Part shown: positions 51,699 through 60,842 of the stretch, piece after piece
Numbering within the stretch: the first letter of the stretch is position 1
Layout of the letters: each line of letters opens with the position of its first letter
NCBI RefSeq assembly: GCF_900142775.1
Contig: NZ_FRCC01000012.1
Location: forward strand, 1 to 64,000
Source of the DNA: Flavobacterium flevense
Lineage (GTDB): Bacteria > Bacteroidota > Bacteroidia > Flavobacteriales > Flavobacteriaceae
DNA: 64,000 bases
Direction: 5' to 3'
The notes under the pieces: model-generated
Databases searched by the model: none
What the model saw: only the letters and a program-made list of their open reading frames with translations
Told to the model about the DNA's origin: nothing
Position numbers and translations under genes: made by a program

Positions 51699-54020
51699 AT
51701 GAAAAGAGAAAATAAAAGCATTGTTGTACTTCTGTTAGCCATTTGTAACCTGACGATGGCTCAAAAAGTTTTTACAGAAAAAGACATTCAGATTATCCCA
51801 AAACCGACTGAATTAGTACTTTCAGAAGGAATGTTTGAATTTACAGCTAAAACAAAGTTTGTTGCAACTACCACTTCTCAAAGAGAAATTGCTTCTACAT
51901 TTATTAATAAATTAGAAAAAGCTTCCGGAAATAAAATAGTGATTGTTGCAAAAGCTCCCAAGACTAATTTTATTCAGTTCAAAGTAAATACGGGTTTAGA
52001 AAATGAAGCTTATGAGTTAAAAGTGTCTAAAAATAACATCATTATTACCGCTCAAGGGGATGCCGGTTTTTTATACGGATTAGTAACAATCAGACAATTA
52101 TTGCCTGTTGCGATAGAAAGTAAAACTCCTGTTGCTGCTGTAAAATGGGAAATTCCGGCGTTAGTTATAAAAGACAAACCACGCTATCAGCAACGCGGAT
52201 TGATGCTGGATTTATCGCGTCATTTTTTTGGTAAGGATTATATTTTAAAAACAATTGATCGTCTGGTAATGCATAAAATGAATGTATTGCGTTTGCACAT
52301 GGTGGATGATCAGGGCTGGAGAATGGAGATTAAAAAATATCCAAAATTAACTGATGTTGGAGCCCGGAGAGTCAATCAGGAAGATAAAGCCTGGAATGCC
52401 AGAGCGGTTAATGATCCTAATGAAAAAGGGACTTACGGAGGTTTTTTAACCCAAGAAGAATTAAAAGAAATTGTTGCTTATGCAAAAAATAAAAATGTAG
52501 ATATTATTCCGGAAATTGAAATGCCGGCACATGTGAGTTCTGCCATTGCTGCTTATCCGGAATTATCTTGTTTTGGAACACCTATTGGCGTGCCTTCCGG
52601 CGGAGTCTGGCCCATTACCGATATTTTTTGTGCAGGAAAAGAAACTACTTTCGAATTTCTGGAAAATGTAATTGATGAGGTGATTGCTGTTTTTCCGTCT
52701 CAATACATTCATGTTGGCGGGGATGAAGCAACCAAAGATCATTGGAAAATATGTCCTCATTGCCAAAAAAGAATTAAGGAAGAAGGTTTAAAAGATGTTA
52801 ACGAATTGCAGAGTTATTTTGTGAAAAGAATAGAGAAATACATCAATTCGAAAGGGAAAAAAATGATTGGCTGGGACGAAATAATCGAAGGTGGTTTAGC
52901 TCCCGAAGCGACTGTTATGAGTTGGCGCGGGACAAAAGGCGGAATCGAAGCGGCTGAACAGGGACATGATGTTATTATGACTCCTGAATCTCATTGCTAT
53001 TTTAACTTTTATCAGGGACCACAAAATGAGGAGCCGGTAGCTTTTAATGCTTATTTACCTTTGAGTAAAGTATATGAATTTGATCCTGTTGCCGATGCCA
53101 TGAGTCCGGATGTGGCGAAACATATTTTAGGAGCACATGCTAATTTATGGGCAGAATATATTGATTCGGACGCACTTTCAGAATACATGCTTTTTCCGAG
53201 ATTAGCTGCTTTATCTGAGGTTTTATGGAGTACAAAAGAATCGCGTAACTGGGAAGATTTTTCAGCAAGATTAGGAACAATGTTCAAGCGTTATGATGCT
53301 TTAGGAATTAATTATGCTAAAAGTTCTTATTTGATTACTACAAGCAGCACTGTAGACATGACGACTAAAAAAGTATTTCTGAGTCTGAAAAACGAATTTC
53401 CTAATCCGGATATTCGTTACGTAACAGCAGATAAAGATATTAATGATAATCCAGTCCCATATACGAATCCAATAGAAATAAAAGAAACAACTTTGATAAA
53501 AGCTTCGTTGTTTAAAGATGATAAACCGGTTGGGAAAACATATATAGACACAATTAAATTTCATAAAGCGGTTGCCAGTAAACTGACTTTTAAAACGCCA
53601 TTTAATAAAAATTATAAAGGGGATGGCGATTTAAGTTTAGTGAATATAATCAGGGGAACTAAAAACTTTCATGACGGTCAATGGCAGGCCTGGCTGGAAG
53701 ATGACATGGAAGTAGAGATTGATTTAGGAAAAGAAAAAGAAATTCAGCAGCTGATTTTAGGAAGTTTAGAAAGTCAGGGATCGGGGATTTATTTCCCAAC
53801 AGCAGTCACAGTTTCTGTTTCTAAAGATGGAAAAAATTATACAGAAGTGGGTAAAATAAGCCGTGCTTTTGCTCCCAATGTAAGTGATGAGTTGCTTGAT
53901 TTTAAAGTTGGTTTTGATAAAACAACCACCCGCTTTATAAAAGTAGTGGCGACTAATTTAAAAAAGACCGCTTCCGGAGGCAGTTCCTGGTTGTTTGCAG
54001 ATGAAATTCAGCTGAATTAA
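51699..54020 (+). CDS. GH20 beta-N-acetylhexosaminidase with F5/8-type C domain
   Basis: Exported exo-hexosaminidase (signal peptide 1-21), 773 residues. An N-terminal GH20b domain, then the barrel with RGLMLDLSRHFFGKDYIL and the catalytic pair D342-E343 in HVGGDEATKDHW. The MSWRGTKGGIEAAEQGHDV motif is conserved. The C-terminus (about 640-773) is an F5/8-type C module that may bind glycan. It would remove GlcNAc from antennae after galactose removal. It starts immediately after the GH2 stop, with no gap. Confidence 0.94.
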   Translation: MKRENKSIVVLLLAICNLTMAQKVFTEKDIQIIPKPTELVLSEGMFEFTAKTKFVATTTSQREIASTFINKLEKASGNKIVIVAKAPKTNFIQFKVNTGLENEAYELKVSKNNIIITAQGDAGFLYGLVTIRQLLPVAIESKTPVAAVKWEIPALVIKDKPRYQQRGLMLDLSRHFFGKDYILKTIDRLVMHKMNVLRLHMVDDQGWRMEIKKYPKLTDVGARRVNQEDKAWNARAVNDPNEKGTYGGFLTQEELKEIVAYAKNKNVDIIPEIEMPAHVSSAIAAYPELSCFGTPIGVPSGGVWPITDIFCAGKETTFEFLENVIDEVIAVFPSQYIHVGGDEATKDHWKICPHCQKRIKEEGLKDVNELQSYFVKRIEKYINSKGKKMIGWDEIIEGGLAPEATVMSWRGTKGGIEAAEQGHDVIMTPESHCYFNFYQGPQNEEPVAFNAYLPLSKVYEFDPVADAMSPDVAKHILGAHANLWAEYIDSDALSEYMLFPRLAALSEVLWSTKESRNWEDFSARLGTMFKRYDALGINYAKSSYLITTSSTVDMTTKKVFLSLKNEFPNPDIRYVTADKDINDNPVPYTNPIEIKETTLIKASLFKDDKPVGKTYIDTIKFHKAVASKLTFKTPFNKNYKGDGDLSLVNIIRGTKNFHDGQWQAWLEDDMEVEIDLGKEKEIQQLILGSLESQGSGIYFPTAVTVSVSKDGKNYTEVGKISRAFAPNVSDELLDFKVGFDKTTTRFIKVVATNLKKTASGGSSWLFADEIQLN

Positions 54021-54062
54021 TTAAGAAAAAGATTAATAGATACAAATTAAAATAAAGAAAGA

Positions 54063-55547
54063 ATGAAAAAAAGAATAGCAATAATAGCCCTGTTATTTTC
54101 GGTACAGCTGTTTTCACAAGCCATTTATGAAGACGAACGTTATATTCCCGAAACAGATCCTTTGGTTTTAGCAAAAATAGAACAATGGCAGGATCAGAAA
54201 TTTGGTTTGTTAATGCACTGGGGAACTTATTCTCAGTGGGGAATTGTGGAATCCTGGTCTATTTGTCCGGAAGATTATGGATGGTGCGAACGTAAAAAAG
54301 GAAGCAATCCGTCTAATTATAATGATTATGTAAAAGAGTATGAGGATTTGAGAAAAACATTTAATCCGGTAAAATTTAATCCTGAAAAATGGGCAAAAGC
54401 TGCTAAAAATGCCGGAATCAAATACATGGTATTCACTACAAAACACCATGACGGATTTAATATGTTTGATACAAAATATTCGAATTATAAGGTGACTAAC
54501 AAAGAGGTGCCTTTTAGTACTAATCCAAAAGCAAATATTGCTAAAGAAGTTTTTGATGCTTTTAGAAAAGAAAATATGTGGATTGGCGCTTATTTCTCTA
54601 AACCGGATTGGCATAATGAGAATTACTGGGATCCTTATTTTCCTCCATTCGACAGAAATGTAAACTATGATCCGGCTGCTTATCCTGAAAAATGGAAAAA
54701 ATATACTGATTTCACACACAATCAAATCTTAGAATTATTATCTGATTATGGTAAAATAGATATTTTATGGTTAGATGGCGGATGGGTTCAGAAATTAGCT
54801 AAAGAGGAAATTAAAAAAGGATATGAGGCAAAATTTGCTGAGAACGAATCAGGAAATGGATTTATTAAGCACAGAGTAGTAGATCAAGACATTAAAATGG
54901 ATGAATTAGTTGATAAAGCGCGTGAAAAACAACCGGGTTTAATTGTTGTAGACAGAGCGGTACACAGTAAAAATCAAAATTATTTAACTCCGGAAAACCG
55001 TGTTCCTGAAAAAACCTTACCTTATCCATGGGAATCCTGTATTACTTCAGGTGGTGGATGGTCTTACACTCCTGATGCTAAATATTTAACAGGAAGACAA
55101 GGAATTCACATGCTGATTGATATTGTGGCTAAAGGCGGAAATTTACTTTTAAATGTTGCTCCCGGACCTGATGGAGAATGGCAACAAGGTGCTTATGATT
55201 TATTAGCAGAATATGGTGCCTGGTTAAAAGTAAACGGAAGCGGAATTTATAACACCAAACCAATTGCTCCTTTTAAAGAAAATAATATTTGTATGACTCA
55301 AAATAAAGCCGGAAATGTATTCTTGTTTTATATGGCTAAAGAAGGTGAAAACAAAATTCCTGCTGAAGTAATTGTAAAATCAATTAGTCCAAAAAAAGGA
55401 ACTGCAATCACGATGCTTGGGTCTAAAACCAAATTAAAATGGGAAAAAGTTACCGAAGGTTTTAAAGTGACTATTCCTGAAAATTTGAGAAATAATTTAC
55501 CTTCAAAAGAGGCTTGGACTTTAAAAATTGAAAAAATAAACAGATAG
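54063..55547 (+). CDS. GH29 alpha-L-fucosidase (second)
   Basis: Retaining alpha-fucosidase, 494 residues, signal peptide 1-19. GH29 motifs: FGLLMHWGTYSQWGIVESW, YMVFTTKHHDGFNMFD and nucleophile D238 in ILWLDGGWVQ. It is shorter than the fucosidase at 30502 and lacks its F5/8-type C domains, ending in a small beta-sandwich. It probably has a different fucose linkage (e.g. core alpha-1,6 versus antenna alpha-1,3/4), which is a guess from architecture. Confidence 0.93.
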   Translation: MKKRIAIIALLFSVQLFSQAIYEDERYIPETDPLVLAKIEQWQDQKFGLLMHWGTYSQWGIVESWSICPEDYGWCERKKGSNPSNYNDYVKEYEDLRKTFNPVKFNPEKWAKAAKNAGIKYMVFTTKHHDGFNMFDTKYSNYKVTNKEVPFSTNPKANIAKEVFDAFRKENMWIGAYFSKPDWHNENYWDPYFPPFDRNVNYDPAAYPEKWKKYTDFTHNQILELLSDYGKIDILWLDGGWVQKLAKEEIKKGYEAKFAENESGNGFIKHRVVDQDIKMDELVDKAREKQPGLIVVDRAVHSKNQNYLTPENRVPEKTLPYPWESCITSGGGWSYTPDAKYLTGRQGIHMLIDIVAKGGNLLLNVAPGPDGEWQQGAYDLLAEYGAWLKVNGSGIYNTKPIAPFKENNICMTQNKAGNVFLFYMAKEGENKIPAEVIVKSISPKKGTAITMLGSKTKLKWEKVTEGFKVTIPENLRNNLPSKEAWTLKIEKINR

Positions 55548-55562
55548 TAACAATCAATCGAT

Positions 55563-57815
55563 ATGCTTTTGAAACAAAAAACCGGAGTATCAGTAAAGTT
55601 CCTATTTATAGCGGTGGCATTGATGTGCTGTTCTGTTTTTTATGCACAGCAACAGCCGGCAGATTTTGTAAATCCATTTATTGGAACTTCTAATTATGGA
55701 GCTACCTATCCGGGACCTATTGCACCCAGAGGAATGGCAAGTATTAGTCCGTTTAATGTTGCCGGACCTCAAAACAAACCTTTGGAAAAAGACAGTCAGT
55801 GGTTGTCTACTCCTTATGTTCATGAAAACACTTTTTTAACCGGTTTTTCTCAGGTGAATTTAAGCGGAGTAGGTTGTCCTGATTTAGGTGTTTTATTGTT
55901 AATGCCCACAACAGGAAAAGTAGAGACAAATCATTTAAAATATGGTTCTGTGTATTCTAATGAAGTTGCAAAAACAGCCTATTATAGCTCTAAAATTGAT
56001 AAATACAATGTCAAAGCTGAGTTTACCGCTTCAAAACGTGTGGGAGTCAGTCGCTTTACTTTTCCCAAAGGGCAATCTAATATTCTGTTGAATCTTGGCG
56101 TTGGTTTAACCAATGAAGAAGGCGGAATGTTGCAAGTAGTTTCGGCAACTGAGATTGAAGGTATGCGAAACTTAGGTTCGTTTTGTTACAACAGCCCGGA
56201 AGATGCTTATCCGGTTTATTTTGTCGCTCAGTTTTCTAAACCGGCAACTAAATTTGGTATCTGGAAAAAGCCGGCAAAATATGATGGCGTCGAAGCGCAA
56301 TGGATGGGCTATAATGGTAAAACCCGAATGATGGACAACACTACTAAAATGGTTGTAGGTGACAGCATTGGGACTTATTTTACGTATCAGTTTGACAAAG
56401 AAGAAACAGTAGAAGTTAAAATTGGGGTTTCGTATGTAAGTATTGCAAATGCCAGAGAAAATCTTCAAAAAGAAACTGGGAATAAATCCTTTGATGCGGT
56501 TTATAAAGAAACCTATAACGAATGGAATGAATTGCTTTCTAAGATAAAAGTAGAAGGCGGTACAGCAGCAGATAAAACGGTTTTTTATACGGCTTTGTAC
56601 CATACTTTGATTCATCCCGGTACGCTGAATGATTACAACGGAGAATTTCCGGAAATCAAAACGGGTAAAATTGGTAAAACTACAGGAACCCGATATACGG
56701 TTTTTTCGCTTTGGGATACCTATCGCAATTTGCATCAGTTGATGTCTTTGGTTTACCCAAAACAGCAGTCGGATATGGTGAAAAGTATGCTCGAAATGTA
56801 CGATGAAAACGGCTGGTTACCTAAATGGGAATTAAATTCGACAGAAACATTTACCATGGTAGGCGATCCTGCAAGTATTGTTATTGCGGATACTTACCTG
56901 AAAGGAATTCAGGATTTTGATGTTCAAAAAGCCTATAAAGCCATGCTAAAAGGTGCGGACCAATTAGAAAATAATCCATTGCGTCCCGGACTGGAAGACT
57001 ATATAGAGAAAGGTTTTGTGACAACAAAAAATAAAGGTTCTGTTTCGACTACGCAGGAATACAATGCTTCCGATTATGCTATTTCACTTTTGGCGAAAGC
57101 CTTAGGAAATAAAAAGGATTATCAACGTTTTAAAAACCGTTCGTTATCCTACCGAAAATTGTATGACAAAGATTTAAAATTATTGCGACCAAGAACTGAA
57201 AATGGTAGTTTTTATGAGCCTTTTGATCCGTTGTCAGGAGCTAATTTCGAAGAAAATATCGGTTTCATTGAAGGGAATGCCTGGCAATATGCATTTATGG
57301 TTCCGCATGATATTACAGGCCTGATGAAATTGATGGGTGGCGAAAAAGGGTTTACTAATCAGTTGCAAAAGGTGTTTGATAGCAAACAATTTGATATGGC
57401 TAATGAGCCTGATATTGCCTATCCTTATTTGTTTAATTACGTAAAAGGAGAGGAATGGAGAAGTCAGGAGTTAGTGCAAAAACTAATAAAACAGTATTTT
57501 CAGAATAAACCCGATGGATTACCCGGAAATGATGATACAGGAACTATGTCGGCATGGTTAGTTTACTCGATGATGGGAATTTATCCACTGGCTCCGGGCG
57601 AACCTAAATATGCCATAACGACGCCTGTTTTTGATAGCATTACTATCGAATTAGACTCTGAGTATTATAAAAATAAAAAGATAATAATCGAAAAAGAATC
57701 CAATAATCAAGGCAAAATCAAAAGTATGGAACTTAATGGGAAAGAGTATAAAAGTTACTTTATCACTCATGATGATTTTGTAAACGGAACAACGCTAAAA
57801 GTGATTCAGGAATAA
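55563..57815 (+). CDS. GH92 alpha-mannosidase (third, divergent subgroup)
   Basis: A 750-residue exported GH92 with a signal peptide (ending CSVFYAQ) in place of a lipobox. Catalytic candidates: E570 in IEGNAWQ and D658 in GNDDTGTMSAW. The loop GNEPSHH that both other GH92 copies carry is replaced by MANEPDIAYPYLFNY, and GNEDCGQMS is changed to GNDDTGTMS. This marks another GH92 subgroup, so it probably cuts a linkage other than alpha-1,2. It belongs to the same operon (gaps 15 nt both sides). Confidence 0.92.
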   Translation: MLLKQKTGVSVKFLFIAVALMCCSVFYAQQQPADFVNPFIGTSNYGATYPGPIAPRGMASISPFNVAGPQNKPLEKDSQWLSTPYVHENTFLTGFSQVNLSGVGCPDLGVLLLMPTTGKVETNHLKYGSVYSNEVAKTAYYSSKIDKYNVKAEFTASKRVGVSRFTFPKGQSNILLNLGVGLTNEEGGMLQVVSATEIEGMRNLGSFCYNSPEDAYPVYFVAQFSKPATKFGIWKKPAKYDGVEAQWMGYNGKTRMMDNTTKMVVGDSIGTYFTYQFDKEETVEVKIGVSYVSIANARENLQKETGNKSFDAVYKETYNEWNELLSKIKVEGGTAADKTVFYTALYHTLIHPGTLNDYNGEFPEIKTGKIGKTTGTRYTVFSLWDTYRNLHQLMSLVYPKQQSDMVKSMLEMYDENGWLPKWELNSTETFTMVGDPASIVIADTYLKGIQDFDVQKAYKAMLKGADQLENNPLRPGLEDYIEKGFVTTKNKGSVSTTQEYNASDYAISLLAKALGNKKDYQRFKNRSLSYRKLYDKDLKLLRPRTENGSFYEPFDPLSGANFEENIGFIEGNAWQYAFMVPHDITGLMKLMGGEKGFTNQLQKVFDSKQFDMANEPDIAYPYLFNYVKGEEWRSQELVQKLIKQYFQNKPDGLPGNDDTGTMSAWLVYSMMGIYPLAPGEPKYAITTPVFDSITIELDSEYYKNKKIIIEKESNNQGKIKSMELNGKEYKSYFITHDDFVNGTTLKVIQE

Positions 57816-57830
57816 AAATAAGAAACAAAC

Positions 57831-60479
57831 ATGAAAAAGATAATAATTGCTTTAGTGGTATTTTTTAGTTTGATAAATCAGGGATTTGCACAAAAAAAAT
57901 ATCCGTATCAAGACCCTAAATTAGGAGTTGAGGAGCGAGTAAAAGACTTATTGAGCCGAATGTCTCTGGAAGAAAAAGTACGCCAGATGGATATGTACAA
58001 AGGCGAATATTTCAAGGAAAAAGAAGATTTTTCTAAAACGAAAGCCAATACTAAAATTAGAAAATTAGGAATAGGTGCCATTCATGACGTTTATCCGCGT
58101 TCGGCAAAAATGATTAATGAGCTACAAAAAGAAGTAATTAAAAACAACCGTTGGGGAATTCCGGCATTGATTATGTGCGAGATGCTTCACGGTTATCTTG
58201 ACGATGGAAGTACCGCTTTCCCAATGAACATAGGGCTTGGAGCGACTTGGGATCCTAATATAATGGACAAAGTAGGGAAAGTAATTGCTACCGAAGCCAG
58301 AGCACATGGTGTTCATTTTGGTTTAGGACCCAATTTAGATTTAGGTCGGGAGCCACGTTGGGGAAGAGTTGCCGAAACTTTTGGTGAAGACGCTTATTTA
58401 AACAGCGAACTTGGTTTGGCCATGATTAAAGGTATGCAAGGCGATGATTTAACTTCAGATCGTTCTATTATTGCGGAACCGAAACACTTTGCCGTTCACG
58501 GAATTCCGCAGGCGGGTGGAAATTCTTCTCCTATTTTAGTAGGGGAACGTTCGGCTCGTGAAGATCATTTGCCTTCTTTTCAAAAAGCATTTACTAAAGG
58601 CGGAGCATTGGGAACCATGTGTGCCTATTCTGAATTAGACGGGATTCCTTGTGCTGCTAATCATTGGTTATTGACGGATGTTTTGCGAAAAGAATGGGGT
58701 TTTAAAGGAATTGTAGTTTCCGATTTAGGAGCGATAAAATACCTTCAAACCACACATTATGTTACTAATTCTCCCAAAGAAAGTATCCGTGAAGCAGTTG
58801 CTGCAGGAGTGGATATGCAATTTTATGATTTTACCAATGAGTTTTGGCAACAAAGTCTGATCGAATTGGTAAACGAAAAGAAACTGACCATGGAGCAAAT
58901 TGATCGTGCAGCTGGTGGTGTATTACGATTGAAGTTTATGTTAGGCTTATTCGAAAATCCATATACTGACAAAAATCTGATCAAAGAGCGTTTTCATACC
59001 CAAGAAAATCAGGATATTGCTCTTGAAGCAGGGCATAAATCGATAGTTTTATTGAAAAATGAAAACAATCTTTTACCGCTAAAAAAAGACATTCAAACCA
59101 TTGCCGTTATCGGTCCTAATGCCGATGCGTCAAGATTGGGCGGATATTCAGTTAAAAATAAAGTAGGAACTACAGTTCTTGAAGGAATCAAACAAGTGGT
59201 GGGTAAAAATACCAATGTACTTTATGAAGAAGGTGTCCCATTAATTGTAAAAGGGCAAATTATTCCATCTAAATATTTATTTACACCTGACGGATCTCAA
59301 AACGGATTAAAAGGAGAATATTTCAACAACAGAAATGTCGAAGGAACGCCGGCATTAACGCGTATTGACAATCAGTTGGAATTTGACTGGCCCTGGAATC
59401 CGGGAGCAGGAGTTAATGATGATGATTTTTCGATTCGTTGGACAGGTTATATTCAGTCAGAAAAATCATTTGATGGTTGGTTAGGATTAAGTTCTGATGA
59501 CGGAATCAGAATGTGGATTGACGATCAATTAGTGATTGACAACTGGACAAAAGGAGCAACGAGTATTGTTACCACTCCAAAAAATATTGAAGCAGGAAAA
59601 AAATACAAAGTCCGCATTGAAATGTGGGAAGGTGGCTGGGGAGCCAGAGCACACTTGCGTTGGAATCTTGAAAAGATAAACCTGCAACCAGCGATTGATA
59701 TTGCTAAAAAAGCCGATGTTGCTGTGGTTGTTTTAGGAGAATCGAATGAATTAGTGGAAGAAAACAGAGATGTTGCCACTTTAGATTTACACGGCATGCA
59801 GCAGGAATTGATCGAAGCCATTCAAAAAACAGGAACTCCGGTAGTTTGTGTTCTGTTAAATGGTCGTCCGCTTTCTGTAAACTGGATTAATGAAAATATT
59901 CCAGCCATTGTTGAAGGCTGGTTTCCGGGAGAAGCAGGAGGAAAGGCTGTGGCCGATGTTTTATTTGGGGATTACAATCCGGGAGGAAGATTACCAATTA
60001 CTTTTCCAAAATCGGTGGGACAATTGCCTATTTATTACAACCAAAAACCATCTGCGATACACCGATATGTTTCAGAAAGTGAAAATCCGTTATATACTTT
60101 TGGATATGGCTTGAGTTATACTACATTCGAATATTCGAATTTAACTTTAAGTACACCAGAAATTAAAGTTGATGGAAGTTTGAAAGTAAGTGTTGAGGTT
60201 AAAAACACAGGAAATTATGATGGTGACGAAGTGGTACAATTGTATATTAATGATGTATACAGCTCTGTAACAACTCCGGAAAAAACACTAAAAGGTTTTA
60301 AAAGAGTATATATCAAAAAAGGAGAAACAAAAAAGGTAGAATTTACTTTAACTCCTGATGAATTGGCCATTTGGAACCGGGAAATGAAAAATGTAGTTGA
60401 ACCTGGGGATTTTGAAGTGATGGTAGGAGGGAATTCAGTTGATTTACTAAAAGAAAAGTTTTCAACTGTGAATAATTAA
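57831..60479 (+). CDS. GH3 beta-glycosidase with PA14 domain
   Basis: An 882-residue exported GH3 (signal peptide 1-21). The barrel has GREPRWGRVAETFGEDAYL and nucleophile D298 in GIVVSDLGAI. A PA14 domain is inserted at about residues 490-612 (GLKGEYFNNRNVEG to ARAHLRWNLE). The C-terminal fibronectin-like domain ends the protein. Known PA14-GH3 enzymes act on beta-glucosides, xylosides or GlcNAc; here a GlcNAc-type or plant-glycan beta-xylosyl bond would fit. It is the last gene before a terminator. Confidence 0.9.
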   Translation: MKKIIIALVVFFSLINQGFAQKKYPYQDPKLGVEERVKDLLSRMSLEEKVRQMDMYKGEYFKEKEDFSKTKANTKIRKLGIGAIHDVYPRSAKMINELQKEVIKNNRWGIPALIMCEMLHGYLDDGSTAFPMNIGLGATWDPNIMDKVGKVIATEARAHGVHFGLGPNLDLGREPRWGRVAETFGEDAYLNSELGLAMIKGMQGDDLTSDRSIIAEPKHFAVHGIPQAGGNSSPILVGERSAREDHLPSFQKAFTKGGALGTMCAYSELDGIPCAANHWLLTDVLRKEWGFKGIVVSDLGAIKYLQTTHYVTNSPKESIREAVAAGVDMQFYDFTNEFWQQSLIELVNEKKLTMEQIDRAAGGVLRLKFMLGLFENPYTDKNLIKERFHTQENQDIALEAGHKSIVLLKNENNLLPLKKDIQTIAVIGPNADASRLGGYSVKNKVGTTVLEGIKQVVGKNTNVLYEEGVPLIVKGQIIPSKYLFTPDGSQNGLKGEYFNNRNVEGTPALTRIDNQLEFDWPWNPGAGVNDDDFSIRWTGYIQSEKSFDGWLGLSSDDGIRMWIDDQLVIDNWTKGATSIVTTPKNIEAGKKYKVRIEMWEGGWGARAHLRWNLEKINLQPAIDIAKKADVAVVVLGESNELVEENRDVATLDLHGMQQELIEAIQKTGTPVVCVLLNGRPLSVNWINENIPAIVEGWFPGEAGGKAVADVLFGDYNPGGRLPITFPKSVGQLPIYYNQKPSAIHRYVSESENPLYTFGYGLSYTTFEYSNLTLSTPEIKVDGSLKVSVEVKNTGNYDGDEVVQLYINDVYSSVTTPEKTLKGFKRVYIKKGETKKVEFTLTPDELAIWNREMKNVVEPGDFEVMVGGNSVDLLKEKFSTVNN

Positions 60480-60505
60480 AACTTTTAACAAAATATCTGT
60501 TTAAT

Positions 60506-60540
60506 AAAAAAACGCATCTATTTATGGATGTGTTTTTTTT
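60506..60540 (+). terminator. Terminator of the main glycan operon
   Basis: ACGCATC (60512-60518) pairs with GATGTGT (60527-60533) with one wobble, 8-nt loop, preceded by A and followed by T runs. It is 26 nt after the GH3 stop. Confidence 0.75.
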
Positions 60541-60709
60541 GTTAAGATTTTTAACTTATTTAATGTGTGATTATTTCTATTTTAACATTTTTAATATAGA
60601 TAAATAACTTAGTAAGAATAATCAATGTTTAAATAATAAATAGGTTGTGGTTGGTTTCTTTATTAAATTTGTATTAAAATGATTTTTTTAATGAAAAAAC
60701 ACTTAAAAT

Positions 60710-60735
60710 TGACAAACACCTTTTCAAATTTGTCA
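60710..60735 (+). repeat. 7-bp inverted repeat abutting the susC promoter motif
   Basis: TGACAAA (60710-60716) and TTTGTCA (60729-60735) are separated by 12 nt. The right arm runs straight into TTGGTCGAAAT (60736-60746), so it may be part of a compound operator. Confidence 0.45.
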
Positions 60736-60781
60736 TTGGTCGAAATTATGAAATACAAACAAATCTTTCTCTTTACATTTA
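60732..60781 (+). promoter_or_regulatory. PUL promoter module, site 2 (susC transcript)
   Basis: GTCATTGGTCGAAAT (60732-60746), 27 nt, and a TACATTTA -7 box (60774-60781), 61 nt before the susC ATG. The core and spacing are identical to site 1 at 30420. Upstream, 60480-60731 holds only the terminator and A/T-rich sequence. Confidence 0.7.
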
Positions 60782-60842
60782 ACTAAGCATTAACTTAAGG
60801 TTAACTTATCAGAAACAAAATTACTAACTCAAAAACAAAATT

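Noticed and set aside
54210..54725. 171-codon open frame on the minus strand
   Set aside because: Antisense inside the GH29 gene; the translation is low-complexity Ile/Phe-rich, as expected from reverse-strand A/T-rich coding sequence.
56172..56735. 187-codon open frame on the minus strand
   Set aside because: Antisense inside the third GH92 gene, no recognisable motifs.
60645..60671. Alternative susC promoter (TTG, 16-nt spacer, TAAATTTG)
   Set aside because: The -7 box is good but the spacer is short, and it lies upstream of the shared motif; kept only as a possible second start.
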